From Lysinibacillus sp. (GTDB lineage: Bacteria > Bacillota > Bacilli > Bacillales_A > Planococcaceae), in the NCBI GenBank assembly GCA_012735355.1, contig JAAYHP010000478.1, positions 1 through 5,567 on the forward strand: DNA of 5,567 nt. Direction: 5' to 3'. The notes beneath the pieces are model-generated. The model was not told where the DNA came from, made no database searches, and was given only the letters and a program-made list of their open reading frames with translations. The position numbers were made by a program, and so were the translations under genes. The first letter of the stretch is position 1. Every line of letters begins with the position of its first letter. Below are positions 1-5,567 of this stretch, piece by piece.

Positions 1-374
1 ATAATGCGGAAGTTTCTCTAGATGTGGATTTCACACCGAAGTTTGTTGTTGGCTATGTAGAATCGAAAGAAAAACATCCAAATGCTGATAAATTAAGCAT
101 TTGTAAAGTAAATGTCGGCGAAGAAGTGTTGCAAATTGTTTGTGGTGCACCGAATGTAGAAGCCGGACAAAAAGTGGTAGTTGCTAAAATTGGTGCTGTG
201 ATGCCTTCTGGAATGCTTATTAAACCTTCCCAACTACGAGGAGTAGATTCTTTTGGTATGATTTGTTCAGCAAGAGAGTTGGCTATACCAAATGCACCTT
301 CACAAAAAGGAATTTTAGTGCTAGATGAAGATGCTGAGGTTGGATCAGCTTTTAAAATTCCTTCAGTTTTATAA
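1..374 (+). CDS. ytpR: YtpR-family tRNA-binding domain protein, 3' part
   Basis: The reading frame is open from the left edge (first full codon at base 3), so the true start lies outside the window. The internal GTG at 24 is not a credible start, because the frame runs on upstream through NAEVSLDVDF without a stop. The visible ~124 residues form an OB-fold tRNA-binding domain of the EMAPII/Arc1p/PheT-N type. Recognisable words are PKFVVGYV, KHPNADKLSICKV, QIVCGAPNV, VVVAKIGAVMPSG, LRGVDSFGMICS and GILVL. The same fold is fused to methionyl-tRNA synthetase and to the PheRS beta chain, but in YtpR it is a free-standing protein of about 200 residues with a separate N-terminal domain, which is missing here. 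Termination soon after the domain (ending IPSVL) excludes PheT and MetG. The molecular role of YtpR is not settled; tRNA binding is inferred from the fold. A terminator follows 9 bases after the stop codon, so the gene closes its transcription unit. Confidence 0.93.
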   Translation, partial: NAEVSLDVDFTPKFVVGYVESKEKHPNADKLSICKVNVGEEVLQIVCGAPNVEAGQKVVVAKIGAVMPSGMLIKPSQLRGVDSFGMICSARELAIPNAPSQKGILVLDEDAEVGSAFKIPSVL

Positions 375-382
375 AAAATATT

Positions 383-407
383 GGTTAGGCATGTCCTAGC
401 CTTTTTT
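383..407 (+). terminator. Rho-independent terminator of ytpR
   Basis: A 7-bp stem, GGTTAGG (383-389) with CCTAGCC (395-401) and one G-U pair, closes a 5-base loop (CATGT). Six T residues follow at 402-407. It starts 9 bases after the ytpR stop codon and should separate ytpR from sftA. Confidence 0.88.
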
Positions 408-591
408 ATTTGAATCGAACATGTTATTTGAATGTAAAGTATTTGAAATAAAACTATGATATTCTAACTATCGGCTCTTGTTCATTACTAAAAAAAAGTT
501 TATTGTTAAAATGCATGAAATTGTTCAGTAATTCATATATGAACATGATGTAAATCAATAAAGAATGTAGCCCAATTCCCATTGATTATCA

Positions 592-597
592 TATAAT
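592..597 (+). promoter_or_regulatory. Possible sigma-A -10 box for sftA
   Basis: A perfect TATAAT sits 35 bases before the sftA start codon, which would give a short leader of about 30 bases. No good -35 box is present. The best word at an allowed spacing is TAGCCC (568-573, 18-base spacer), which shares only three positions with TTGACA, and there is no extended TGn before the -10. In AT-rich DNA a TATAAT can arise by chance, so this is a candidate only. Confidence 0.35.
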
Positions 598-632
598 TAT
601 AAAAGGTATGATTGTAGAAAGAGTGATTAGCA

Positions 633-3458
633 ATGAACTGGCTGAAAAGAAAACTAAACAAATGGTTTTTTAATGATGATATAGATGAACAAAATGAATA
701 CGATGAAGAAATAGAAGAGTGGCAAAACACTACATACGAAACGGAATTAAAACAACGGCCGAAATTCCGCTTTCCTTTAATTGAAGATGATGAACTAAGA
801 AAAACAAATCAAGACATATCAAATCACGACATTAAAACATATATCGCAATGTATACCCATAACCATTCCAAACAGGAATTGGATCAAGTGTATGATGTGG
901 AAGTGTCAAGAATTCATGAACTTTTAGAAGCGCGAAGACAAAAAAAGAATGTCACTAATAAAAATTATGATATATCCAAAAGATATAATGAAATATTAGT
1001 GGAACGGGAAAAAAAGAAGGAACCTCCGAAAAAGGAACAACAGAGAAAAACGGAAAAAATCGACCCGCCAACAAATCGTAAGAGATTTATCCCTACCGCT
1101 GTTCCCTCACCGGTATACGGATTTCAGAAGCCTAAAGGAATAAATACTCTGCTTTCGGAACAACAAGAGAAGAAAGAAAATGTTGTAAACGAAGTGGAAT
1201 TTAAGTCAACAAGTAACGCTGTATTACAAGAAAAACGGTCACTAACGAGTACAGCGGGCGATTCAGAAAAAGAACTGAACGAATCGCAAGGAAATGAAAC
1301 TTCAATCGATGTTTCCAAAGAAATAATAAATGCTTCGCAGGAAGTGGCAACAACATCCATCATTGAGGAAATCGATAAAAAATTAGAACAAGTGAAAGAA
1401 GAAGTTGAACAAATTATTCATCAGCCTATTAAAAATTTATCCATAGCGCTTGAAGAAGTAGAAGAACGTCCAGTAGTGTGTGATGAAGTTGTACAAAATG
1501 AGTCTTCACCGAGCTTAGCCATTGAAGGAATTGAAAATCTAGACGAACATGAATTCATTTTTGAGCAAAGGAATTCCGTTGAAGAACAAGAGGTTTTACC
1601 TGAAACTATTACTTTCGACGAAAATATAGCAAATAACTATGAAGAAGAGTTAGTTGATGTTGTTGAGGAAGAGCTAATCGAGGAAACGGATTCCCATATA
1701 AAGATTCATGAAGAAGAGCTCCAAGAAGAAATGGAAGAGATTCCTGTACAAATTGAAGTTCAGGATCAAGAAGACGATGAATCATCGATTGTGGATGAAG
1801 AAAATGAAGCTCAAAATGTTATAACAAAAAAAGATAAACTAATACCATTTAACGTTATCATGTTAAAGTCGGATAAAGAAAAATTAGCGCAAAAAATGAA
1901 AGCTCTAGAAGAATTGAAAAATGTTCAAAAGAAAGAACAACAATTAGGACAGCAAGTTGTACAGCCACAACAAACGATTGAAGAAATTTCACCTGAAGAT
2001 GTGAAAAAAGAAGAGGAACCGATTCAAGAAATTAGATTGCAATACAAATATGTGAAACCGCCGTTAGACTGTTTAACACCACCAGAAGAGTCTATGGAAG
2101 ATAGAGACTGGATGGAGAGTCAAGCGGAAGTTCTCGTCGAAGCTTTGTCTCACTTCCAAGTGACGGCGAATGTGGAATCAATCATGCAAGGTCCTGCAGT
2201 TACACAATTTGAAATTACAGTTGCCCACGGTACAAAGGTGAGCAAAATTCGCAATTTAGCTGATGACTTAAAACTCGCTCTTGCTGCAAAAGATATTCGA
2301 ATTCAAGCGCCAATCCCGGGGAAAAACACGATTGGTATTGAAATTCCTAACCGTATTTCCCGAGCAGTTCGTTTATCAGAAGTGGTAAATAGTGATTCTT
2401 TTTTACAGTCCGATTCACCTCTGGAGGCAGCCCTTGGACTGGATTTAACAGGGAAACCAGTCACAATTGATTTACGTAAAATGCCTCACGGACTTATTGC
2501 TGGAGCAACGGGTTCAGGAAAGTCGGTTTGCATTAACTCTATTTTAGTGAGCCTATTGTTAAAAGCTGAACCAACGGAATTGAAACTAATGTTAATCGAT
2601 CCAAAAATGGTAGAATTAGCTCCTTTTAATCACATACCTCATCTTGTCAGCCCGGTTATTACGGATGTAAAGGCTGCTAATGCAGCATTAAAATGGGCAG
2701 TTGACGAGATGGAACGCAGATATCAACTGTTTGCCCATGCTGGAGTAAGGGATTTACCTCGCTATAACAAGTTGGTTACGAATGAGGGAAAAGAACGTTT
2801 AAAACTACCGTATATTTTAATTGTGATTGATGAGTTGGCTGATTTAATGATGATGGCTCCACAAGATGTGGAAGAATCCATTTGTCGTATCGCTCAAAAA
2901 GCGAGGGCTTGTGGTATCCATTTAATTATTGCTACTCAAAGACCATCCGTAGATGTTATTACTGGTTTAATTAAATCAAATATTCCAACACGGATTGCTT
3001 TTGCTGTTTCTTCGCAAATTGACTCCCGTACGATTTTAGATAGTCAAGGGGCAGAGCGACTTCTTGGTCGGGGAGATATGCTTTATTTAGGAAATGGGAT
3101 GACTGACCCTATTCGATTGCAAGGTACTTATGTAACGGATGATGAAATTGAACTGATCATTGACCATGTAAAAGAACAAGGTGAACCAGACTATTTCTTT
3201 GAACAAGATGAATTGCTAAGAAAAGCAGAAATGGTTGAAGAACAAGATGAATTATTTGAAGATGTTTGTCGGTTTGTATATGAACAAGGTACAGCGTCAA
3301 CATCTTCTATTCAAAGAAAATATCATATCGGATATAATCGAGCAGCTCGTTTAATTGAAATGTTGGAAAGTTATGGATTTGTATCAGAACAAAAGGGAAG
3401 TAAACCGAGGGATGTATTTATTACAGAATCGGATTTAGCAGAAATGTTTGATCGGTAG
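633..3458 (+). CDS. sftA: Septum-associated DNA translocase SftA (FtsK/SpoIIIE family)
   Basis: This 941-residue ATP-driven double-stranded DNA pump has about the length of B. subtilis SftA. Residues 1-13 (MNWLKRKLNKWFF) are basic and aromatic, and no transmembrane helix follows, unlike SpoIIIE and FtsK, so the protein should be soluble. Residues ~170-465 are a Glu-rich, low-complexity linker. The motor spans ~490-850: an alpha/beta entry with IRIQAPIPGK (555-564) and GIEIPN (568-573), Walker A GATGSGKS (624-631), Walker B ending in D733-E734, and the ATQRPS motif (767-772). A C-terminal winged-helix gamma domain (~873-941, with IGYNRAARLIE) is the part that reads polar DNA sequences in this family. 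In B. subtilis, SftA works at the forming septum to move chromosome arms out before closure and aids dimer resolution; SpoIIIE acts later. The start is fixed by an in-frame stop at 624-626 and by a Shine-Dalgarno-like AGAAAGAGTGAT (616-627) five bases upstream. All ATPase motifs are intact. Confidence 0.95.
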   Translation: MNWLKRKLNKWFFNDDIDEQNEYDEEIEEWQNTTYETELKQRPKFRFPLIEDDELRKTNQDISNHDIKTYIAMYTHNHSKQELDQVYDVEVSRIHELLEARRQKKNVTNKNYDISKRYNEILVEREKKKEPPKKEQQRKTEKIDPPTNRKRFIPTAVPSPVYGFQKPKGINTLLSEQQEKKENVVNEVEFKSTSNAVLQEKRSLTSTAGDSEKELNESQGNETSIDVSKEIINASQEVATTSIIEEIDKKLEQVKEEVEQIIHQPIKNLSIALEEVEERPVVCDEVVQNESSPSLAIEGIENLDEHEFIFEQRNSVEEQEVLPETITFDENIANNYEEELVDVVEEELIEETDSHIKIHEEELQEEMEEIPVQIEVQDQEDDESSIVDEENEAQNVITKKDKLIPFNVIMLKSDKEKLAQKMKALEELKNVQKKEQQLGQQVVQPQQTIEEISPEDVKKEEEPIQEIRLQYKYVKPPLDCLTPPEESMEDRDWMESQAEVLVEALSHFQVTANVESIMQGPAVTQFEITVAHGTKVSKIRNLADDLKLALAAKDIRIQAPIPGKNTIGIEIPNRISRAVRLSEVVNSDSFLQSDSPLEAALGLDLTGKPVTIDLRKMPHGLIAGATGSGKSVCINSILVSLLLKAEPTELKLMLIDPKMVELAPFNHIPHLVSPVITDVKAANAALKWAVDEMERRYQLFAHAGVRDLPRYNKLVTNEGKERLKLPYILIVIDELADLMMMAPQDVEESICRIAQKARACGIHLIIATQRPSVDVITGLIKSNIPTRIAFAVSSQIDSRTILDSQGAERLLGRGDMLYLGNGMTDPIRLQGTYVTDDEIELIIDHVKEQGEPDYFFEQDELLRKAEMVEEQDELFEDVCRFVYEQGTASTSSIQRKYHIGYNRAARLIEMLESYGFVSEQKGSKPRDVFITESDLAEMFDR

Positions 3459-3477
3459 AAAAACAAATGGCATATAA

Positions 3478-3505
3478 ATGAGGGGAATCCCCTCTCATTT
3501 TTTTT
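3478..3505 (+). terminator. Rho-independent terminator of sftA
   Basis: A GAGGGG (3480-3485) / CCCCTC (3489-3494) stem with a 3-base AAT loop is followed by TCA and a run of eight T residues (3498-3505). Flanking ATGA and TCAT can add pairs if two bases bulge out. It lies about 20 bases after the sftA stop codon, so sftA and murC are probably transcribed separately. Confidence 0.9.
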
Positions 3506-3536
3506 CAATACTAGAAATGATTCGAAAAAAATAAGT

Positions 3537-3542
3537 TATAAT
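3537..3542 (+). promoter_or_regulatory. Possible -10 box upstream of murC
   Basis: A perfect TATAAT lies about 97 bases before the murC start, between the sftA terminator and murC. Words 15-18 bases upstream do not resemble TTGACA. A TTGAAT (3554-3559) further down has no matching -10 at 16-18 bases. Some promoter is expected here because a strong terminator precedes the gap, but its exact position is uncertain. Confidence 0.3.
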
Positions 3543-3604
3543 GGTATAGGTTTTTGAATTGCTAAAAATGTATAAACTAGACATAAAAATAATATTTTAT
3601 TCAT

Positions 3605-3623
3605 TAGGGTCAAAGGATCCCTA
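3605..3623 (+). promoter_or_regulatory. Possible hairpin abutting the murC Shine-Dalgarno
   Basis: TAGGGTC (3605-3611) can pair with GATCCCTA (3616-3623), leaving T3618 bulged and a 4-base AAAG loop. The last paired base, A3623, is the first base of the AGGAGG ribosome binding site (3623-3628). Such a stem could affect ribosome access or messenger stability, or the DNA could be an imperfect operator. There is no independent support for either. Confidence 0.25.
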
Positions 3624-3638
3624 GGAGGTTTTTCAAAT

Positions 3639-4946
3639 ATGACAATTTTTCATTTTACAGGTATTAAAGGTTCGGGAATGAGTTCACTAGCTCAAATTTT
3701 GTTTGACTCAGGTGAAACTGTTCAAGGCTCTGATGTTGAAACATATTATTTTACCGAACAACCTTTAAGAGATCGAAATATAAAAATATTAAATTTTGAT
3801 GCAAATAATATTCAACCAGGTATGACGGTAATTGCAGGAAACGCTTTTCCCGACTCCCATCCGGAAATTGTTAAAGCAAAGGAATTAGGAGTTGAAGTAA
3901 TCCGTTATCACAAGTTTTTAGGAGATTATATAAAAAAGTTTATTTCCATTGCCATTACTGGAGCCCACGGAAAAACATCTACAACAGGTTTAATGAGTCA
4001 CGTTGTAGGCGGCTATAAGCCAACATCTTATTTAATAGGTGATGGCACCGGCTCTGGAAAAGTGGATGCTTCATATTTCGTGATGGAGGCATGTGAATAT
4101 CGACGTCATTTTCTTGCTTACCATCCGGATTATGCAATTATGACAAACATCGATTTTGATCATCCCGACTATTTCTCTAGTGTCGAAGATGTTTTTTCCG
4201 CTTTTCAGGAACTGGCTTCACAAGTTAAAAAAGCAATTATCGCTTGTGGAGATGATGAATATTTAAAACAAATTCATGCGAACGTTCCAGTGATTTATTA
4301 TGGAATGGGAGAGGGAAATGACTTTGTAGCAAAAAATATCGAAAAATCTACAGAAGGTACACATTTTGAAGTGTACGTACGCAACGAATATTACGATAGA
4401 TTTTTCATTCCTTTATATGGAGACCATGCGATATTGAATTCGTTAGCTGTGATTGCATTATGTCATTATGAAGGAATTCCTGCAAATATTATTAAAGAAC
4501 GGTTAACAACGTATGGTGGCGTAAAAAGGCGTTTTACGGAAACGAAAATTGGCAATAATGTTCTTGTTGATGATTACGCTCATCATCCGACAGAAATTAC
4601 TGCAACGATTCAATCAGCTCGGCAAAAATACCCGGACAGGGAGATTGTTGCGATTTTCCAGCCCCATACTTTCAGCCGTACGGAAGCCTTTTTAGAACAA
4701 TTTGCCAGCAGCTTAAAGCAAGCAGACGCAGTATATTTATGTGAAATATTTAGCTCTGCTCGTGAAAAGAATGGCAACCTTTCAATTAATGATTTAGCAG
4801 CTATTATTGAAGGAAGTGAAGTAATCCGAACAGAAACAATCGATCAATTATTAAAACATAAAAATGCAGTATTTTTATTTATGGGTGCTGGGGATGTTCA
4901 TAAATTCCAAGAAGCTTTTGAAGCAATTTTACAAAGGGGAGCGTAA
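3639..4946 (+). CDS. murC: UDP-N-acetylmuramate--L-alanine ligase MurC
   Basis: MurC is the first amino-acid-adding ligase of cytoplasmic peptidoglycan synthesis: UDP-MurNAc + L-Ala + ATP gives UDP-MurNAc-L-Ala + ADP + phosphate. The 435 residues match the short Bacillales form (B. subtilis ~432), and all three Mur domains are present. The N-terminal Rossmann-like UDP-binding domain opens with GIKGSGMS (8-15). The central ATPase domain has the P-loop GAHGKTST (108-115), [10 protein letters not shown] (150-159) and [10 protein letters not shown] (170-179). [10 protein letters not shown] (261-270) leads into the C-terminal domain with GGVKRRF (293-299), DDYAHHPTE (311-319), FQPHTFSRT (340-348) and MGAGD (415-419). 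The [10 protein letters not shown] wording and the length distinguish it from MurD, MurE and MurF; it could otherwise be read as an Mpl-like ligase, but Mpl belongs to Gram-negative bacteria. AGGAGG at 3623-3628, 10 bases before the ATG, supports the start. No key residue appears to be missing. Terminators on both sides suggest a single-gene unit. Confidence 0.97.
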   Translation: MTIFHFTGIKGSGMSSLAQILFDSGETVQGSDVETYYFTEQPLRDRNIKILNFDANNIQPGMTVIAGNAFPDSHPEIVKAKELGVEVIRYHKFLGDYIKKFISIAITGAHGKTSTTGLMSHVVGGYKPTSYLIGDGTGSGKVDASYFVMEACEYRRHFLAYHPDYAIMTNIDFDHPDYFSSVEDVFSAFQELASQVKKAIIACGDDEYLKQIHANVPVIYYGMGEGNDFVAKNIEKSTEGTHFEVYVRNEYYDRFFIPLYGDHAILNSLAVIALCHYEGIPANIIKERLTTYGGVKRRFTETKIGNNVLVDDYAHHPTEITATIQSARQKYPDREIVAIFQPHTFSRTEAFLEQFASSLKQADAVYLCEIFSSAREKNGNLSINDLAAIIEGSEVIRTETIDQLLKHKNAVFLFMGAGDVHKFQEAFEAILQRGA

Positions 4947-4992
4947 TTTCATAGTTCCTTTGGAAATGTGACGAAAATAAAAACAATTGATT

Positions 4993-5024
4993 AAAAAGGA
5001 GCTAATTCAAAGCTCCTTTTTTTT
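4993..5024 (+). terminator. Rho-independent terminator of murC
   Basis: An 11-bp perfect stem, AAAAAGGAGCT (4993-5003) with AGCTCCTTTTT (5011-5021), closes a 7-base loop. It ends in eight consecutive T residues (5017-5024). The A-tract on the left arm mirrors the T-tract on the right, so it could also work on the opposite strand, although no gene points into it from the right here. It lies about 46 bases after the murC stop codon. Confidence 0.92.
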
Positions 5025-5031
5025 AAAAGTG

Positions 5032-5060
5032 GAAGGAAATAAAAAAATATTGTCGAAATT
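5032..5060 (+). promoter_or_regulatory. Sigma-H-type promoter of ytxG
   Basis: GAAGGAAAT (5032-5040) fits the sigma-H -35 consensus RNAGGAWWW at every position. After an 11-base spacer, GTCGAAATT (5052-5060) fits the -10 consensus RNNGAATWW at eight of nine positions, the exception being A for T at 5058. The site lies just after the murC terminator and about 34 bases before the ytxG ATG, leaving room for a short leader with the ribosome binding site. In B. subtilis the ytxGHJ (csb40) operon is known to be driven by sigma-H and sigma-B. I could not find a convincing sigma-B pair (GTTTAA...GGGWAW) here. Confidence 0.7.
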
Positions 5061-5093
5061 TATAAATATCTCATCATTAGGAGGTCTCGAACG

Positions 5094-5567
5094 ATGGAAG
5101 TAATATTGTATATATCAGCTTTAGTAGCAGCGCTTGGTTTCTTAGTTCTTTGCATCAGTGTTGGGGCTACTTTATTTTCATTAAAAGGCACTTTAAAGAG
5201 TATAGCTGGTACAATTGCAGGAATTGAAAAGCAAATGGAAGGTATTACTCGGGAGACTACATTTCTTTTAGAAAAAACAAATACGTTAGCTGCTGATATT
5301 GCGGAAAAATCAGAGAAGCTTAATTCTGTAGTAGATGCAGTTAAAAATATAGGCGTGTCTGTCAACAATTTGAATAACTCGCTGAACCAAATTACTAATT
5401 CTATTTCAAAAGAAGTGAGCAAAAACGAAGAAAAAATTGCACAAGTTGTTCAATGGAGCAATGTGGCGATGGACATAGCTGAAAGATGGAAGCAAAGAAA
5501 AGCTCAACAAGAAATGGTCGAAATAGTAGATGGTGCGAGTGGAGCACAACAAAAACGCCGGAAATAA
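5094..5567 (+). CDS. ytxG: YtxG-like DUF948 membrane-anchored protein
   Basis: The complete 157-residue gene ends with TAA at the last base of the window. One strongly hydrophobic helix (residues ~4-28, ILYISALVAALGFLVLC...) anchors the N terminus. It is followed by a long predicted coiled coil (~30-120) rich in small polar residues with regular hydrophobic spacing, and a short basic tail (QQKRRK). This is the architecture of DUF948 proteins such as YtxG, and position after murC agrees. The biochemical role of the family is unknown; the coiled coil suggests self-association or scaffolding at the membrane. C20 is not a lipobox cysteine, because the preceding residue is Leu. AGGAGGT (5079-5085), 8 bases before the ATG, fixes the start. 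An upstream sigma-H-like promoter suggests expression on entry to stationary phase or early sporulation. In B. subtilis, ytxH and ytxJ follow, and they would lie beyond this window. Confidence 0.88.
   Translation: MEVILYISALVAALGFLVLCISVGATLFSLKGTLKSIAGTIAGIEKQMEGITRETTFLLEKTNTLAADIAEKSEKLNSVVDAVKNIGVSVNNLNNSLNQITNSISKEVSKNEEKIAQVVQWSNVAMDIAERWKQRKAQQEMVEIVDGASGAQQKRRK

Larger units (their letters stand above)
375..632. other. ytpR-sftA intergenic region
   Basis: This 258-base AT-rich gap contains the ytpR terminator and probably the sftA promoter. It also has a perfect 12-base palindrome TTCATATATGAA (532-543), nested in a wider GTTCA...TGAAC arrangement (523-527 and 540-544). A 10-base word TTGTTCA(T/G)TA occurs twice (478-487 and 521-530). 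I see no convincing gene, tRNA or riboswitch. The only ATG-started frames I noticed, at 511 and 539, are 6 and 4 codons long and have no ribosome binding site. Confidence 0.6.

Noticed and set aside
511..531. A tiny ATG-started frame (MHEIVQ) upstream of sftA as a possible leader peptide
   Set aside because: It has no ribosome binding site, no run of regulatory codons, and no following attenuator hairpin before sftA.
581..603. A Fur-box-like stretch near ATTATCA upstream of sftA
   Set aside because: Only one half-site resembles the Fur inverted repeat; the partner half (TCCCATT) does not match.
582..612. TTGATT (582-587) with TATGAT (607-612) as the sftA promoter
   Set aside because: The 19-base spacer is long, and the start site would fall at the ribosome binding site itself, leaving almost no leader.
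533..730. A 65-codon open frame on the - strand across the sftA start
   Set aside because: Its Ser/Phe/His-rich low-complexity product is half antisense to sftA and half AT-rich intergenic DNA, and it matches no family I recognise.
1124..1363. A 79-codon open frame on the - strand inside sftA
   Set aside because: Its Ser/Phe-rich composition is what the reverse complement of Glu/Lys-rich codons gives. I see no start signal or known motif.
5142..5156. A lipoprotein lipobox in the YtxG N-terminal helix (LVLC)
   Set aside because: The residue before the cysteine is Leu rather than Gly, Ala or Ser, and the segment lacks the usual basic start, so a plain membrane anchor is more likely.
5060..5422. 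A 120-codon open frame on the - strand overlapping ytxG
   Set aside because: It lies opposite a well-supported gene with a good ribosome binding site, has no recognisable family wording, and looks like a shadow of the ytxG codons.

Overview
The window is a chromosomal housekeeping stretch from a low-GC Gram-positive bacterium of the order Bacillales. All four genes lie on the + strand, in the order ytpR (3' part only), sftA, murC, ytxG. This order matches the ytpR-sftA(ytpT)-murC(ytxF)-ytxG neighbourhood that I recall from Bacillus subtilis and relatives. AT-rich intergenic DNA, strong AGGAGG-type ribosome binding sites before murC and ytxG, and short U-tailed terminators fit the same group. 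The MurC wording looks to me closer to the Lysinibacillus/Ureibacillus side than to B. subtilis itself, but that is from memory and not a species call.

Layout. Bases 1-374 hold the C-terminal tRNA-binding domain of YtpR, ended by a terminator at 383-407. Bases 375-632 are a 258-base gap with that terminator, a possible sigma-A -10 box close to sftA, and some small inverted and direct repeats of unknown meaning. Bases 633-3458 encode SftA, a soluble DNA translocase of the FtsK/SpoIIIE family with a very long acidic linker, followed by a terminator at 3478-3505. Bases 3639-4946 encode MurC (UDP-N-acetylmuramate--L-alanine ligase), followed by a terminator at 4993-5024. Bases 5094-5567 encode a complete YtxG-like (DUF948) membrane-anchored coiled-coil protein, preceded by a very good match to a sigma-H promoter at 5032-5060.

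How the genes relate. SftA clears chromosomal DNA from the closing division septum, and MurC adds the first amino acid to the peptidoglycan stem peptide, so the middle of the window joins chromosome segregation and wall synthesis. YtxG begins a general-stress/early-stationary operon in B. subtilis (ytxGHJ). The continuation would lie just past the right edge. Each of the first three genes is followed by its own terminator, so this looks like a row of separate transcription units rather than one operon.

I found no mobile element, CRISPR array, RNA gene or unknown multi-gene system. The most useful observations are the sigma-H-like promoter of ytxG, the possible hairpin touching the murC Shine-Dalgarno sequence, the repeats in front of sftA, and the N-terminal architecture of SftA.
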